Of a stretch of DNA of 15,200 bases, positions 7,978 to 13,637 are shown piece by piece. The notes under the pieces are model-generated. The model searched no databases. It was not told the DNA's origin and worked only from the letters and a program-made list of their open reading frames with translations. The translations under genes were made by a program, and so were the position numbers. Within the stretch, counting starts at the first letter, position 1. Each line of letters opens with the position of its first letter. Source of the DNA: Caulobacteraceae bacterium (GTDB taxonomy: Bacteria; Pseudomonadota; Alphaproteobacteria; Caulobacterales; Caulobacteraceae); the NCBI GenBank assembly GCA_004144935.1, contig SDZP01000047.1, positions 1 to 15,200 on the forward strand. The letters are read 5' to 3'.

Positions 7978-9669
7978 ATGTCCGCCGCCGCCGAGACCGT
8001 TCCAGAAGGCAGCCTTGTTCTCGAGGGACTGGTCGGCCTGTTGCGGAACGCGGCCGGCGAGGCGCAGGCCTTCGTGGCCGAGGCCAAGGGGGCGGTGAAG
8101 GCGAAGATCGCCGTCGGCGGCAAGATCGATCGCAAGCTGGCCGACGCCGAACAGCACGCCGTCCATGGGTTCGGTTGGTATGCCGCCTATGCCGAACTGA
8201 TGACCCAGGTGGCCGGCTGGGCCACGCATCTGGAAGCCGAAGGCGGGTTTGGCGAGACCGAGGCCCTGCTGGCCCAGCTGCTGTTCAACGAATACGCCAA
8301 CCAGCTGATCGGCGGCATCCCGATGAACCAGGGCGAGATGATCCGCCCCTGGAACCTGACCGACGACCAGAAGACCGTGCAGACGCTGTTCGGCCCGGCC
8401 CTGTCGCGCTGTGTCAACGAGGCCGGCGGCCAGGCGGTGAAGAGCCGGGTGGCGCAGCTGGTGGCCGACGCGCGCGGCAAGGCGACGGTGGAGAACACCG
8501 GCCTGGACGAAACCTTCGAGATGATCCGTGACCAGTTTCATGCCCTGGCCGAGGAGAAGGTCATCCCCTTTGCTCACCAGTGGCACCTGAAGGACGAGCT
8601 GATCCCGATGGACCTCGTCAAGGAGCTGGGCGACCTCGGCGTCTTCGGCCTGACCATTCCGGAGGAATACGGCGGCGCCGGCATGGGCAAGACCGCCATG
8701 TGCGTCGTCTCCGAGGAGCTCAGCCGGGCCTGGATCGGCGTCGGCTCGCTGGCCACGCGGTCGGAGATCGCCGCCGAGCTGATCCTGACCGGCGGCACCG
8801 ATGATCAGAAGGCCGAATGGCTGCCGAAGATCGCCAGCGCCGAAATCCTGCCGACCGCCGTCTTCACCGAGCCCAACACCGGCTCGGACCTGGGCTCCCT
8901 GCGCACCCGAGCTGTCCTGGAAGGCGACCATTACGTGGTCACCGGAAACAAGACCTGGATCACCCACGCGGCCCGGGCCGACGTCATGACCCTTCTGGTG
9001 CGCACCGAGCCGGACACCAGCGACTATCGCGGCCTCTCAATGCTGCTGGCGCCCAAGCTGCGCGGCGATGACGCGGCTCCCTTCCCGACGGCCGGCATGA
9101 GCGGCGGCGAGATCGGCGTCATCGGCTATCGCGGCATGAAGGAATATGAAATCGGCTTCGACGGCTTCACCGTGCCGGCCGCCAACCTGCTGGGCGGCAC
9201 GCCGGGCCAGGGCTTCAAGCAGCTGATGGCCACCTTCGAAAGCGCCCGCATCCAGACCGCCGCCCGCGCCGTCGGGGTCGCCCAGCGGGGCCTGGAGCTC
9301 GGCCTCAACTATGCCCTCGACCGCAAGCAGTTCGGCGGGCCGATCTTCGGCTTCCCGCGCGTCGCCAACAAGCTGGCGATGATGGCGGCGGAACTCATGG
9401 GCGTGCGTCAGCTCACCTATTATGCCGCCCGTCAGAAGGACGAGGGCAAGCGCTGCGATCTCGAGGCCGGCATGGCCAAGCTGATCGCCGCCAGGGTCGC
9501 CTGGGCCGCCGCCGACAATGCGCTGCAGATTCATGGCGGCAACGGTTTTGCGGTGGAATACGAGGTCAGCCGCGTGCTGGCCGACGCACGTATCCTCAAC
9601 ATCTTCGAGGGGGCCGGGGAGATTCAGGCGCAGGTGATCGCCCGGCGCCTGCTCGAAGACGGGAACTGA
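7978..9669 (+). CDS. mcd: (2S)-methylsuccinyl-CoA dehydrogenase (Mcd), acyl-CoA dehydrogenase family
   Basis: Flavoprotein expected to oxidise (2S)-methylsuccinyl-CoA to mesaconyl-CoA in the ethylmalonyl-CoA pathway, passing electrons to ETF. At 563 residues it is about 170 longer than ordinary acyl-CoA dehydrogenases. The extra N-terminal domain contains DRKLADAEQHAVHGFGWYAAY and GGIPMNQGEMIRPW, wording I associate with Mcd. The core starts near residue 177: TIPEEYGG, the FAD-binding FTEPNTGSDLGS (about 296-307), TWITHAARAD, GYRGMKEYE (383-391), QIHGGNGF from Q517, and IFEGAGEIQ, where E544 aligns with the usual catalytic base. ATG 7978 follows GGAGAG at a good distance. Adenosylcobalamin synthesis and etfBA genes lie 2-5 kb downstream. 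A different acyl-CoA dehydrogenase with an N-terminal domain is the alternative, but the motif match favours Mcd. Confidence 0.82.
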   Translation: MSAAAETVPEGSLVLEGLVGLLRNAAGEAQAFVAEAKGAVKAKIAVGGKIDRKLADAEQHAVHGFGWYAAYAELMTQVAGWATHLEAEGGFGETEALLAQLLFNEYANQLIGGIPMNQGEMIRPWNLTDDQKTVQTLFGPALSRCVNEAGGQAVKSRVAQLVADARGKATVENTGLDETFEMIRDQFHALAEEKVIPFAHQWHLKDELIPMDLVKELGDLGVFGLTIPEEYGGAGMGKTAMCVVSEELSRAWIGVGSLATRSEIAAELILTGGTDDQKAEWLPKIASAEILPTAVFTEPNTGSDLGSLRTRAVLEGDHYVVTGNKTWITHAARADVMTLLVRTEPDTSDYRGLSMLLAPKLRGDDAAPFPTAGMSGGEIGVIGYRGMKEYEIGFDGFTVPAANLLGGTPGQGFKQLMATFESARIQTAARAVGVAQRGLELGLNYALDRKQFGGPIFGFPRVANKLAMMAAELMGVRQLTYYAARQKDEGKRCDLEAGMAKLIAARVAWAAADNALQIHGGNGFAVEYEVSRVLADARILNIFEGAGEIQAQVIARRLLEDGN

Positions 9670-9696
9670 CGTCCAAGCCGAAGGGAAAGCCGGCCT

Positions 9697-10320
9697 TCAG
9701 GCCGCTCCAACCAGGCCGGCCCGGGGTTTGACGCCGGCCATGATCAGCTCGATCTGCTTGTCCATGCGGGCCGTCAGGGCCACCGCGTCGGCGCCTAGCT
9801 GGGCGGCCAGACTGTAGTTCCAGGCGTAGGCGGCGATCAGCAGCTGCAGGACCAGATCGAGGTCGGCGTCAGGGCTGACATCCCCCCGCGCAATGCCGTC
9901 GATGAGGGTCTCGCGCAGCATGGTCTGGAAGCTGGCGTTCCGGCCGAATGGCGTGGTGGTCTCTTCCAGCGAGGGACTGTAGCTGGCGGCGATATGGGCG
10001 AGGAACAGCTTCACCCGCCGGCATTCGAAGTCGTAGTGGATGGCGAAGATCGAACAGAGGCGGTCGGTGGTCGAACCGCGCAGATAGGGCAAGACCCGGG
10101 TGAGTTCTTCCTGCAGGGGCTCGACGCGGTCGGCCATCACCTGGCTGAGCACGTCGGCCTTGGAACTGAAGGTGGTGAAGACACTGCCCACGGACACGCC
10201 GGCGCGATCCGCGATGGCGCGGATCGTCGTCTCGTCATATCCGATCTCGTGGAAGAGATCGCGGGCCGCGCACAGCACCTTTTCGCGCGTGGCGGCCTTC
10301 TGTGTGTCCCTTACCCCCAA
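9697..10320 (-). CDS. TetR/AcrR-family transcriptional regulator (proximal paralogue)
   Basis: DNA-binding repressor type of 207 residues. The N-terminal helix-turn-helix spans about residues 11-58 (TREKVLCAARDLF, TIRAIADRAGVSVGSVFTTF), followed by an all-helical ligand domain that cannot be matched to an inducer. The start is TTG 10318-10320: GGAGG (minus strand, 10325-10329) lies 4 nt upstream, and no ATG or GTG fits the HTH. The start of the protein resembles the upstream regulator (TREKVL.AAR.LF.E.GY...TIR.IA..AG.S.G.VF..F), and so does its end (LTARMDKQIELIMAG against LTSRLSDQINLILAG), so the two are paralogues. It ends 27 nt from the convergent mcd gene. Regulation of mcd is possible from position but unproven. 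Confidence 0.92.
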   Translation of the reverse strand: MGVRDTQKAATREKVLCAARDLFHEIGYDETTIRAIADRAGVSVGSVFTTFSSKADVLSQVMADRVEPLQEELTRVLPYLRGSTTDRLCSIFAIHYDFECRRVKLFLAHIAASYSPSLEETTTPFGRNASFQTMLRETLIDGIARGDVSPDADLDLVLQLLIAAYAWNYSLAAQLGADAVALTARMDKQIELIMAGVKPRAGLVGAA

Positions 10321-10347
10321 ACGACCTCCCCCGGGGTTGCATATGAA

Positions 10348-10378
10348 GAGACGCCCCGATGTCCCGTCGGGGCGTCTC
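10348..10378 (-). terminator. Perfect hairpin between the two tetR genes
   Basis: GAGACGCCCCGA (10348-10359) and TCGGGGCGTCTC (10367-10378) form a perfect 12-bp stem with a 7-nt loop. On the minus strand it lies 14 nt after the first tetR stop and 17 nt before the ribosome site of the second. Only a weak pyrimidine/T run (CTTCAT) follows, so it may be a partial terminator, an mRNA processing or stability element that sets different levels of the two regulators, or a TetR-type operator. Confidence 0.6.
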
Positions 10379-10392
10379 CTTGGAGCATTCGT

Positions 10393-11043
10393 TTACTTAC
10401 GCGCGCCGGCCAGAATCAGATTGATCTGGTCTGACAGTCGCGAGGTCAGATCGTCCGCCGTCCAGCCGTCAAAGACGGCGCGACGGTAACCGGCGAGATA
10501 GACGTCCCACAAGACGCCGGCGATCAACCGAAGGTCGGCTCGTTGCGACAGTTCGCCGCGCTCGACGCCACGGCGCAGGGCGTCGCTGACCATGGTCATA
10601 ACCGGCTTGAGGGCCTCGCGATTGCGCTTCTCGCCCGCTTCGGTGCGGGTCCAAGAGGCGGAAATGCCAGCCTGCAGAAGCGGCAGTTGTTTCATGTGGA
10701 AGCGATAGGCGACGCTGAACAGGTCGGTCAGCGACTTGTCGACGGTCTCGGCGCTGTTGGCGGCGTCCTGCATGGCTTCGCCGAGGAGGGCGTAGTCCTG
10801 GGCCAGGATCTCGTCGAACAGTTCGGACTTGTCGGCGAAGCTGGCGAAGACGGCGCCGGTCGACATGCCGGCGGCCTTGGCGATGTCACGGATGGTGGCG
10901 CCCTCGTAGCCACGCTCTGTGAACAGTTGGCGAGCGGCGGCGAGAACCTTCTCCCGGGTACGCTGCTTGGCGAGCGCCCGACGGGTCGGCTTGGCGGGAC
11001 GCACGGCCGGGGAGGCGATCACACGCATCGGGATATGGTTCAT
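10393..11043 (-). CDS. TetR/AcrR-family transcriptional regulator (distal paralogue)
   Basis: Predicted 216-residue repressor. A basic N-terminal tail (residues 1-26) precedes the helix-turn-helix (about 27-76: QRTREKVLAAARQLFTERGY, TIRDIAKAAGMSTGAVFASF). The rest is an all-helical ligand-binding and dimer domain of unknown specificity. ATG 11043 overlaps the stop of the preceding small gene as ATGA, and GGAG lies about 9 nt upstream inside that gene, so the two are translationally coupled. A hairpin and then the paralogous tetR gene follow. Autoregulation through the palindromes upstream of the operon is a reasonable inference. Confidence 0.93.
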   Translation of the reverse strand: MNHIPMRVIASPAVRPAKPTRRALAKQRTREKVLAAARQLFTERGYEGATIRDIAKAAGMSTGAVFASFADKSELFDEILAQDYALLGEAMQDAANSAETVDKSLTDLFSVAYRFHMKQLPLLQAGISASWTRTEAGEKRNREALKPVMTMVSDALRRGVERGELSQRADLRLIAGVLWDVYLAGYRRAVFDGWTADDLTSRLSDQINLILAGARK

Positions 11044-11264
11044 CGAATGGACTCCAGACGGGCCAAGGCGCTCTCGGCGCGCTGTTCAAACTCAACGCAG
11101 TACTCATCGACTACGTTCTGCAAAATCTCGGAATAGCGACGGGCCAGTTCACGTCCGTCCTGCGCGGCGTCGCGCAGGTCGACGATCAGCTGGCGAACTT
11201 CCGTCAACGCGTCACTCATCTCGTTGGCCGGCGGTCGTTCCGCCGACGCAGGCATGGCTGCCAT
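11040..11264 (-). CDS. Small helical protein of unknown function, first gene of the tetR operon
   Basis: A 74-residue protein I do not recognise. After a short Ala/Pro-rich start, residues from about 16 are predicted helical and strongly charged (EVRQLIVDLRDAAQDGREL, SEILQNVVDEY, FEQRAESALARLESI), with one cysteine at residue 56 and no membrane segment or signal peptide. This suggests a coiled-coil or helical-bundle protein. ATG 11264 is chosen because GAGAGG lies 6 nt upstream; the frame is open to a TTG at 11336 without support, and an internal ATG at residue 16 is a weaker option. Its stop overlaps the start of the distal tetR gene (ATGA). The coupling suggests a job connected to the regulators, but nothing in the sequence shows what. 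Confidence 0.7.
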   Translation of the reverse strand: MAAMPASAERPPANEMSDALTEVRQLIVDLRDAAQDGRELARRYSEILQNVVDEYCVEFEQRAESALARLESIR

Positions 11265-11366
11265 AGTGCGCCTCTCATGCCTTCCCGCTGTTTCATGCGC
11301 TGAACCGATCCGCGGTAAGGGGTCGATCACGTTCAACGAACCGGCGTCATCGACCCCGGGGCGGGG

Positions 11367-11395
11367 CGTTTAGCTGCGCGGAATGACAAGTACAA
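11367..11395 (-). promoter_or_regulatory. Candidate promoter of the small protein-tetR-tetR operon
   Basis: On the minus strand TTGTAC (11395-11390) is followed after 17 nt by TAAACG (11372-11367), the latter embedded in GCTAAACG, which fits the first six positions of the Caulobacter -10 consensus GCTANAWC. The -35 element is a weak match. Transcription would start about 95 nt before the ATG. Confidence 0.35.
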
Positions 11396-11429
11396 GTCAA
11401 AAGTTTACGCGAGAGAAAACAAAAACACC

Positions 11430-11449
11430 CAATGTCGGCGCTAACATTG
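11430..11449. promoter_or_regulatory. Inverted repeat CAATGT-N8-ACATTG, possible TetR operator
   Basis: Perfect 6-bp arms at 11430-11435 and 11444-11449, 20 bp overall, a size and symmetry common among TetR-family operators. It sits just upstream of the candidate operon promoter and could serve either divergent gene. No T tract follows, so it is not terminator-like. Confidence 0.4.
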
Positions 11450-11479
11450 CACCGAAACGGGCAAAACGGGGCATTTCCG

Positions 11480-11497
11480 CTGATCGAACGCGGTCAG
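11480..11497. promoter_or_regulatory. Imperfect inverted repeat CTGATCG-N4-CGGTCAG
   Basis: Seven-base arms with one mismatch at 11480-11486 and 11491-11497. It lies about 60 nt before the HIG1 gene start, a place where a bound regulator could affect that transcript. Support is symmetry and position only. Confidence 0.3.
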
Positions 11498-11559
11498 TGA
11501 ACATATGGCGCCGAACGCCGGGCTTTCAAGTTCGCACGGCTACCTAAGGACAATTGCCT

Positions 11560-11796
11560 ATGGCCTTTGGCGCACCTGGAGTTAAGTCTGGTCCCGTGCG
11601 CGACATATTCGACCTCCTCATCCCGGCCGCCCTTATCGCGGTGCTCGTCACCCTCGGCTTCGGTCTCTACGCCCTGTTCCGGGGCGGCGACTACGGGCGC
11701 TCGCGGTCCAACAAGCTGATGCGGCTGCGGGTGCTGATGCAGTTCGTCGCCGTCATCGTGCTGGTGGCCGCCTACTGGTGGCGGACCAAGACCTGA
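11560..11796 (+). CDS. HIG1-domain (twin transmembrane) protein
   Basis: Inner-membrane protein of 78 residues with two hydrophobic helices, about residues 20-41 (LLIPAALIAVLVTLGFGLYALF) joined by a basic loop to about 57-74. The segment NKLMRLRVLMQFVAVIVL is the HIG1 signature; mitochondrial relatives act on respiratory complexes, and the bacterial role is not established. ATG 11560 follows AAGGA by 9 nt. TTG 11554 is too close to that site and GTG 11596 has none. The stop overlaps the next ATG (TGATG), coupling it to the cobalamin adenosyltransferase. Placement before the adenosyltransferase and etfBA is, as I recall, common in alphaproteobacteria. Confidence 0.85.
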   Translation: MAFGAPGVKSGPVRDIFDLLIPAALIAVLVTLGFGLYALFRGGDYGRSRSNKLMRLRVLMQFVAVIVLVAAYWWRTKT

Positions 11797-12374
11797 TGGT
11801 CACCCTCAACAGAATCTACACCCGCACCGGCGACGGCGGCACGACCCGCCTGGCCAGCGGCGAGCCGGTCAGCAAGACCCACCCGCGGGTGGCGGCCTAC
11901 GGCGCGGTCGACGAGACCAATGCCTGCCTGGGACTGGTGCGGCTGCACACCGGCGGCGACGCCGTGCTCGACGCCATCCTGATGCGGGCCCAGAACGACC
12001 TGTTCGACCTCGGCGCCGACCTGGCGACTCCCGATCGCGGCGAAAAGCTGGCCTGGGAGCCACTTCGCATCCTGGCCAGCCAGGTCGAGCGGCTGGAGCG
12101 GGAGATCGATCTGCTGAACGGCGAGCTCTCCGACCTGACCAGCTTCGTGCTGCCCGGTGGGACGCCGGCGGCTGCGGCCCTGCACCTGGCCCGTACCGTC
12201 TGTCGCCGCGCCGAGCGGGAAGCCGTGGCCCTGGCCGGACTGGAGGACGAGGTGGTCAGTCCCGAGGCGGTGAAGTTCCTCAACCGCCTGTCCGACCTGC
12301 TGTTCGTGGCCAGCCGCTGGGCCAACGACAAGGGCGCGGGCGATGTGCTGTGGACGCCCGGCGCCAACCGCTGA
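11796..12374 (+). CDS. pduO: Cob(I)alamin adenosyltransferase, PduO type
   Basis: Transfers the adenosyl group of ATP to cob(I)alamin to make adenosylcobalamin, the cofactor of methylmalonyl-CoA and ethylmalonyl-CoA mutases. The 192-residue length fits the PduO/MMAB family. Signatures: TRTGDGGTT at 9-17 (ATP binding), RVAAYGAVDETN at 31-42, QNDLFDLGADLATP at 66-79, ARTVCRRAER at 132-141 and FLNRLSDLLF at 161-170. ATG 11796 overlaps the HIG1 stop and gives the expected MVTLNRIYTRTGDGG start; a GTG at 11778 would overlap more. The stop TGA at 12372-12374 touches the stop of the convergent membrane-protein gene directly. No terminator lies at the 3' end; the first plus-strand one is at 12753. 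Confidence 0.95.
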   Translation: MVTLNRIYTRTGDGGTTRLASGEPVSKTHPRVAAYGAVDETNACLGLVRLHTGGDAVLDAILMRAQNDLFDLGADLATPDRGEKLAWEPLRILASQVERLEREIDLLNGELSDLTSFVLPGGTPAAAALHLARTVCRRAEREAVALAGLEDEVVSPEAVKFLNRLSDLLFVASRWANDKGAGDVLWTPGANR

Positions 12375-12725
12375 CTATTTGCTGGCGGGCGCCTCGACCG
12401 GCTTCTCCGCCGGTTTCGGCTCGATCTTGACCGCCGGCGGCGCCTGATCGGCTACCGCCCGCTCGCCGAGACGATCCCGCTGCTGCTGCGCGGCGGCCTG
12501 GCGCTTGGACCAGTCCTCGCGGCTGACCCCAGGCGGACGGCCGGTCAGGGCGGGGATATAGAGCGGGGTGGCGCAGGTGCGGGTCGCGCCGTCCCACCAG
12601 CGTTGCTGCTGCTCGCAACGCTTGGCCGGCCAGACGTAGAAGATCTGATAGCCCCAGATGGCGACGACCCCGAAGGCGAACAGGCCGAGGAAGATCCACT
12701 TGAGGCGGGTAATGGCGTTGGTCAT
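12375..12725 (-). CDS. Single-pass membrane protein of unknown function
   Basis: A 116-residue protein not matched to a named family. One membrane helix lies at about residues 9-30 (KWIFLGLFAFGVVAIWGYQIFY). It is followed by WPAKRCEQQQRWWDGATRTC, whose two cysteines (C37 and C51) could form a disulfide if this side is periplasmic. A conserved-looking PLYIPALTGRPPG stretch, a Gln/Arg-rich helix (about 70-90) and a Pro/Ala/Lys tail (95-116) complete it. ATG 12725 is the natural start because the helix follows at once. There is no good Shine-Dalgarno, but GCTAGAGC, close to the Caulobacter -10 consensus, lies about 10 nt upstream, so the mRNA may be almost leaderless. It is divergent from etfB and convergent with the adenosyltransferase gene. 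Confidence 0.75.
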   Translation of the reverse strand: MTNAITRLKWIFLGLFAFGVVAIWGYQIFYVWPAKRCEQQQRWWDGATRTCATPLYIPALTGRPPGVSREDWSKRQAAAQQQRDRLGERAVADQAPPAVKIEPKPAEKPVEAPASK

Positions 12726-12752
12726 GAGCCAGCGCTCTAGCGGAATTGCCCC

Positions 12753-12786
12753 GCGCCCGCCAGCCGGGGCTTGGCGGGCGCTTTTC
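12753..12786 (+). terminator. Plus-strand intrinsic terminator upstream of etfB
   Basis: GCGCCCGCCA (12753-12762) and TGGCGGGCGC (12772-12781) form a perfect 10-bp stem with a 9-nt loop, followed by TTTTCT. It points toward etfB but lies before the candidate etfB promoter. It would therefore end transcripts that started upstream of the HIG1 and adenosyltransferase genes and ran antisense through 12375-12725, insulating etfBA. Confidence 0.75.
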
Positions 12787-12811
12787 TGCCCAACCTGACC
12801 CTTGGGGAAAC

Positions 12812-12837
12812 TTGCATTGCGCCGCCAAGCTAGTATC
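12812..12837 (+). promoter_or_regulatory. Candidate etfBA promoter
   Basis: TTGCATT (12812-12818), a 10-nt gap and GCTAGTAT (12829-12836) resemble the Caulobacter housekeeping promoter TTGACGS-N10-14-GCTANAWC, with mismatches in both boxes. Transcription would start near 12844, leaving a leader of about 44 nt with GGGCGGA at 12873-12879 as ribosome site. Confidence 0.45.
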
Positions 12838-12887
12838 AGCCTGACCGCGCAAGACTTTTCGCAACGCAACACGGGCGGACAATACCC

Positions 12888-13637
12888 ATGAAGGTGCTGG
12901 TCCCGGTCAAACGGGTAATCGATTATAACGTCAAGGCGCGGGTCAAGGCCGATCAGAGCGGCGTCGACCTGGCCAACGTCAAGATGAGCATGAACCCCTT
13001 CTGCGAGATCGCGGTCGAGGAAGCCGTGCGTCTCAAGGAAAAGGGCGTCGCCACCGAGGTGGTCATCGTCTCCATCGGCCCGGCTCAGGCCCAGGAAACC
13101 ATCCGCACGGCCCTGGCCATGGGCGGTGACCGCGGCATCCTGGTGCAGTCGGACACCGACCTCGAGCCCCTGGCCGTCGCCAAGCTGCTCAAGGCCGTGG
13201 CCGAGGAAGAGAAGGCCGACCTGGTCCTGATGGGCAAGCAGGCTATCGACGGCGACAACAACGCCGTCGGCCAGATGCTGTCGGCCCTGCTCGGCTGGCC
13301 GCAAGCCACCTTCGCCGCCAAGCTCGAAGTCGCCGGCGACAAGGCCACCGTGACCCGCGAAGTCGACGGCGGCGTGCAGACGGTCGAGGTCGCCATTCCG
13401 GCGGTCATCACCGCCGACCTGCGCCTCAATGAGCCGCGCTATGCTTCGCTGCCCAACATCATGAAGGCGAAGAAGAAAGAGATCGCGACCAAGGCCGCGG
13501 CCGACTACGGCGTCGACGTCGCGCCGCGCCTGAAGGTCCTGAAGGTCACCGAGCCCGCCAAGCGCTCGGCCGGCATCAAGGTCGAGAACGCCGCCGAACT
13601 GGTCACCAAACTCAAGACTGAAGCGGGGGTGCTCTAA
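12888..13637 (+). CDS. etfB: Electron transfer flavoprotein, beta subunit
   Basis: With EtfA it forms the soluble ETF that takes electrons from acyl-CoA and related dehydrogenases and passes them to ETF-ubiquinone oxidoreductase. The 249-residue protein starts MKVLVPVKRVIDYNVK. MNPFCEIAVEEAVRLKEKG follows, then the AMP-binding MGKQAIDGDNNAVGQ from residue 115. The family signature with the dehydrogenase recognition loop, LNEPRYASLPNIMKAKKK, has E182. The loop leucine L188 is present. Length and motifs match group I (oxidative) ETFs rather than bifurcating ones. ATG 12888 has a fair GGGCGGA site. Its TAA overlaps the etfA ATG (TAATG), giving coupled, equimolar synthesis. A likely electron donor in this window is Mcd. 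Confidence 0.97.
   Translation: MKVLVPVKRVIDYNVKARVKADQSGVDLANVKMSMNPFCEIAVEEAVRLKEKGVATEVVIVSIGPAQAQETIRTALAMGGDRGILVQSDTDLEPLAVAKLLKAVAEEEKADLVLMGKQAIDGDNNAVGQMLSALLGWPQATFAAKLEVAGDKATVTREVDGGVQTVEVAIPAVITADLRLNEPRYASLPNIMKAKKKEIATKAAADYGVDVAPRLKVLKVTEPAKRSAGIKVENAAELVTKLKTEAGVL

Larger units (their letters stand above)
11265..11559. other. Divergent intergenic region with promoters and palindromes
   Basis: About 295 nt without a gene, between the divergent 74-residue protein and the HIG1 gene. The segment 11380-11475 is visibly richer in A than the rest of the window. It holds a candidate minus-strand promoter (11367-11395), an inverted repeat at 11430-11449, a second imperfect one at 11480-11497, and an AAGGA ribosome site at 11546-11550 for the HIG1 gene. 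No convincing plus-strand promoter was found. Confidence 0.7.

Noticed and set aside
9691..9704. Short hairpin CGGCC-TTCA-GGCCG between mcd and the convergent tetR
   Set aside because: The stem is only 5 bp, overlaps the tetR coding end and lacks a T tract, so it is not a credible terminator.
11040..11336. Longer 98-residue version of the small operon protein starting at TTG 11336
   Set aside because: No ribosome site precedes the TTG, while ATG 11264 has GAGAGG at the right distance.
11446..11475. TTGCAC and GCATTT as a plus-strand promoter for the HIG1 gene
   Set aside because: The -10 element matches the consensus at too few positions to be reported.
12375..13304. A 309-codon minus-strand frame that would extend the 116-residue membrane protein into the etfB region
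   Set aside because: The extension is antisense to etfB and has shadow-like composition. ATG 12725 directly before the membrane helix is the sensible start.
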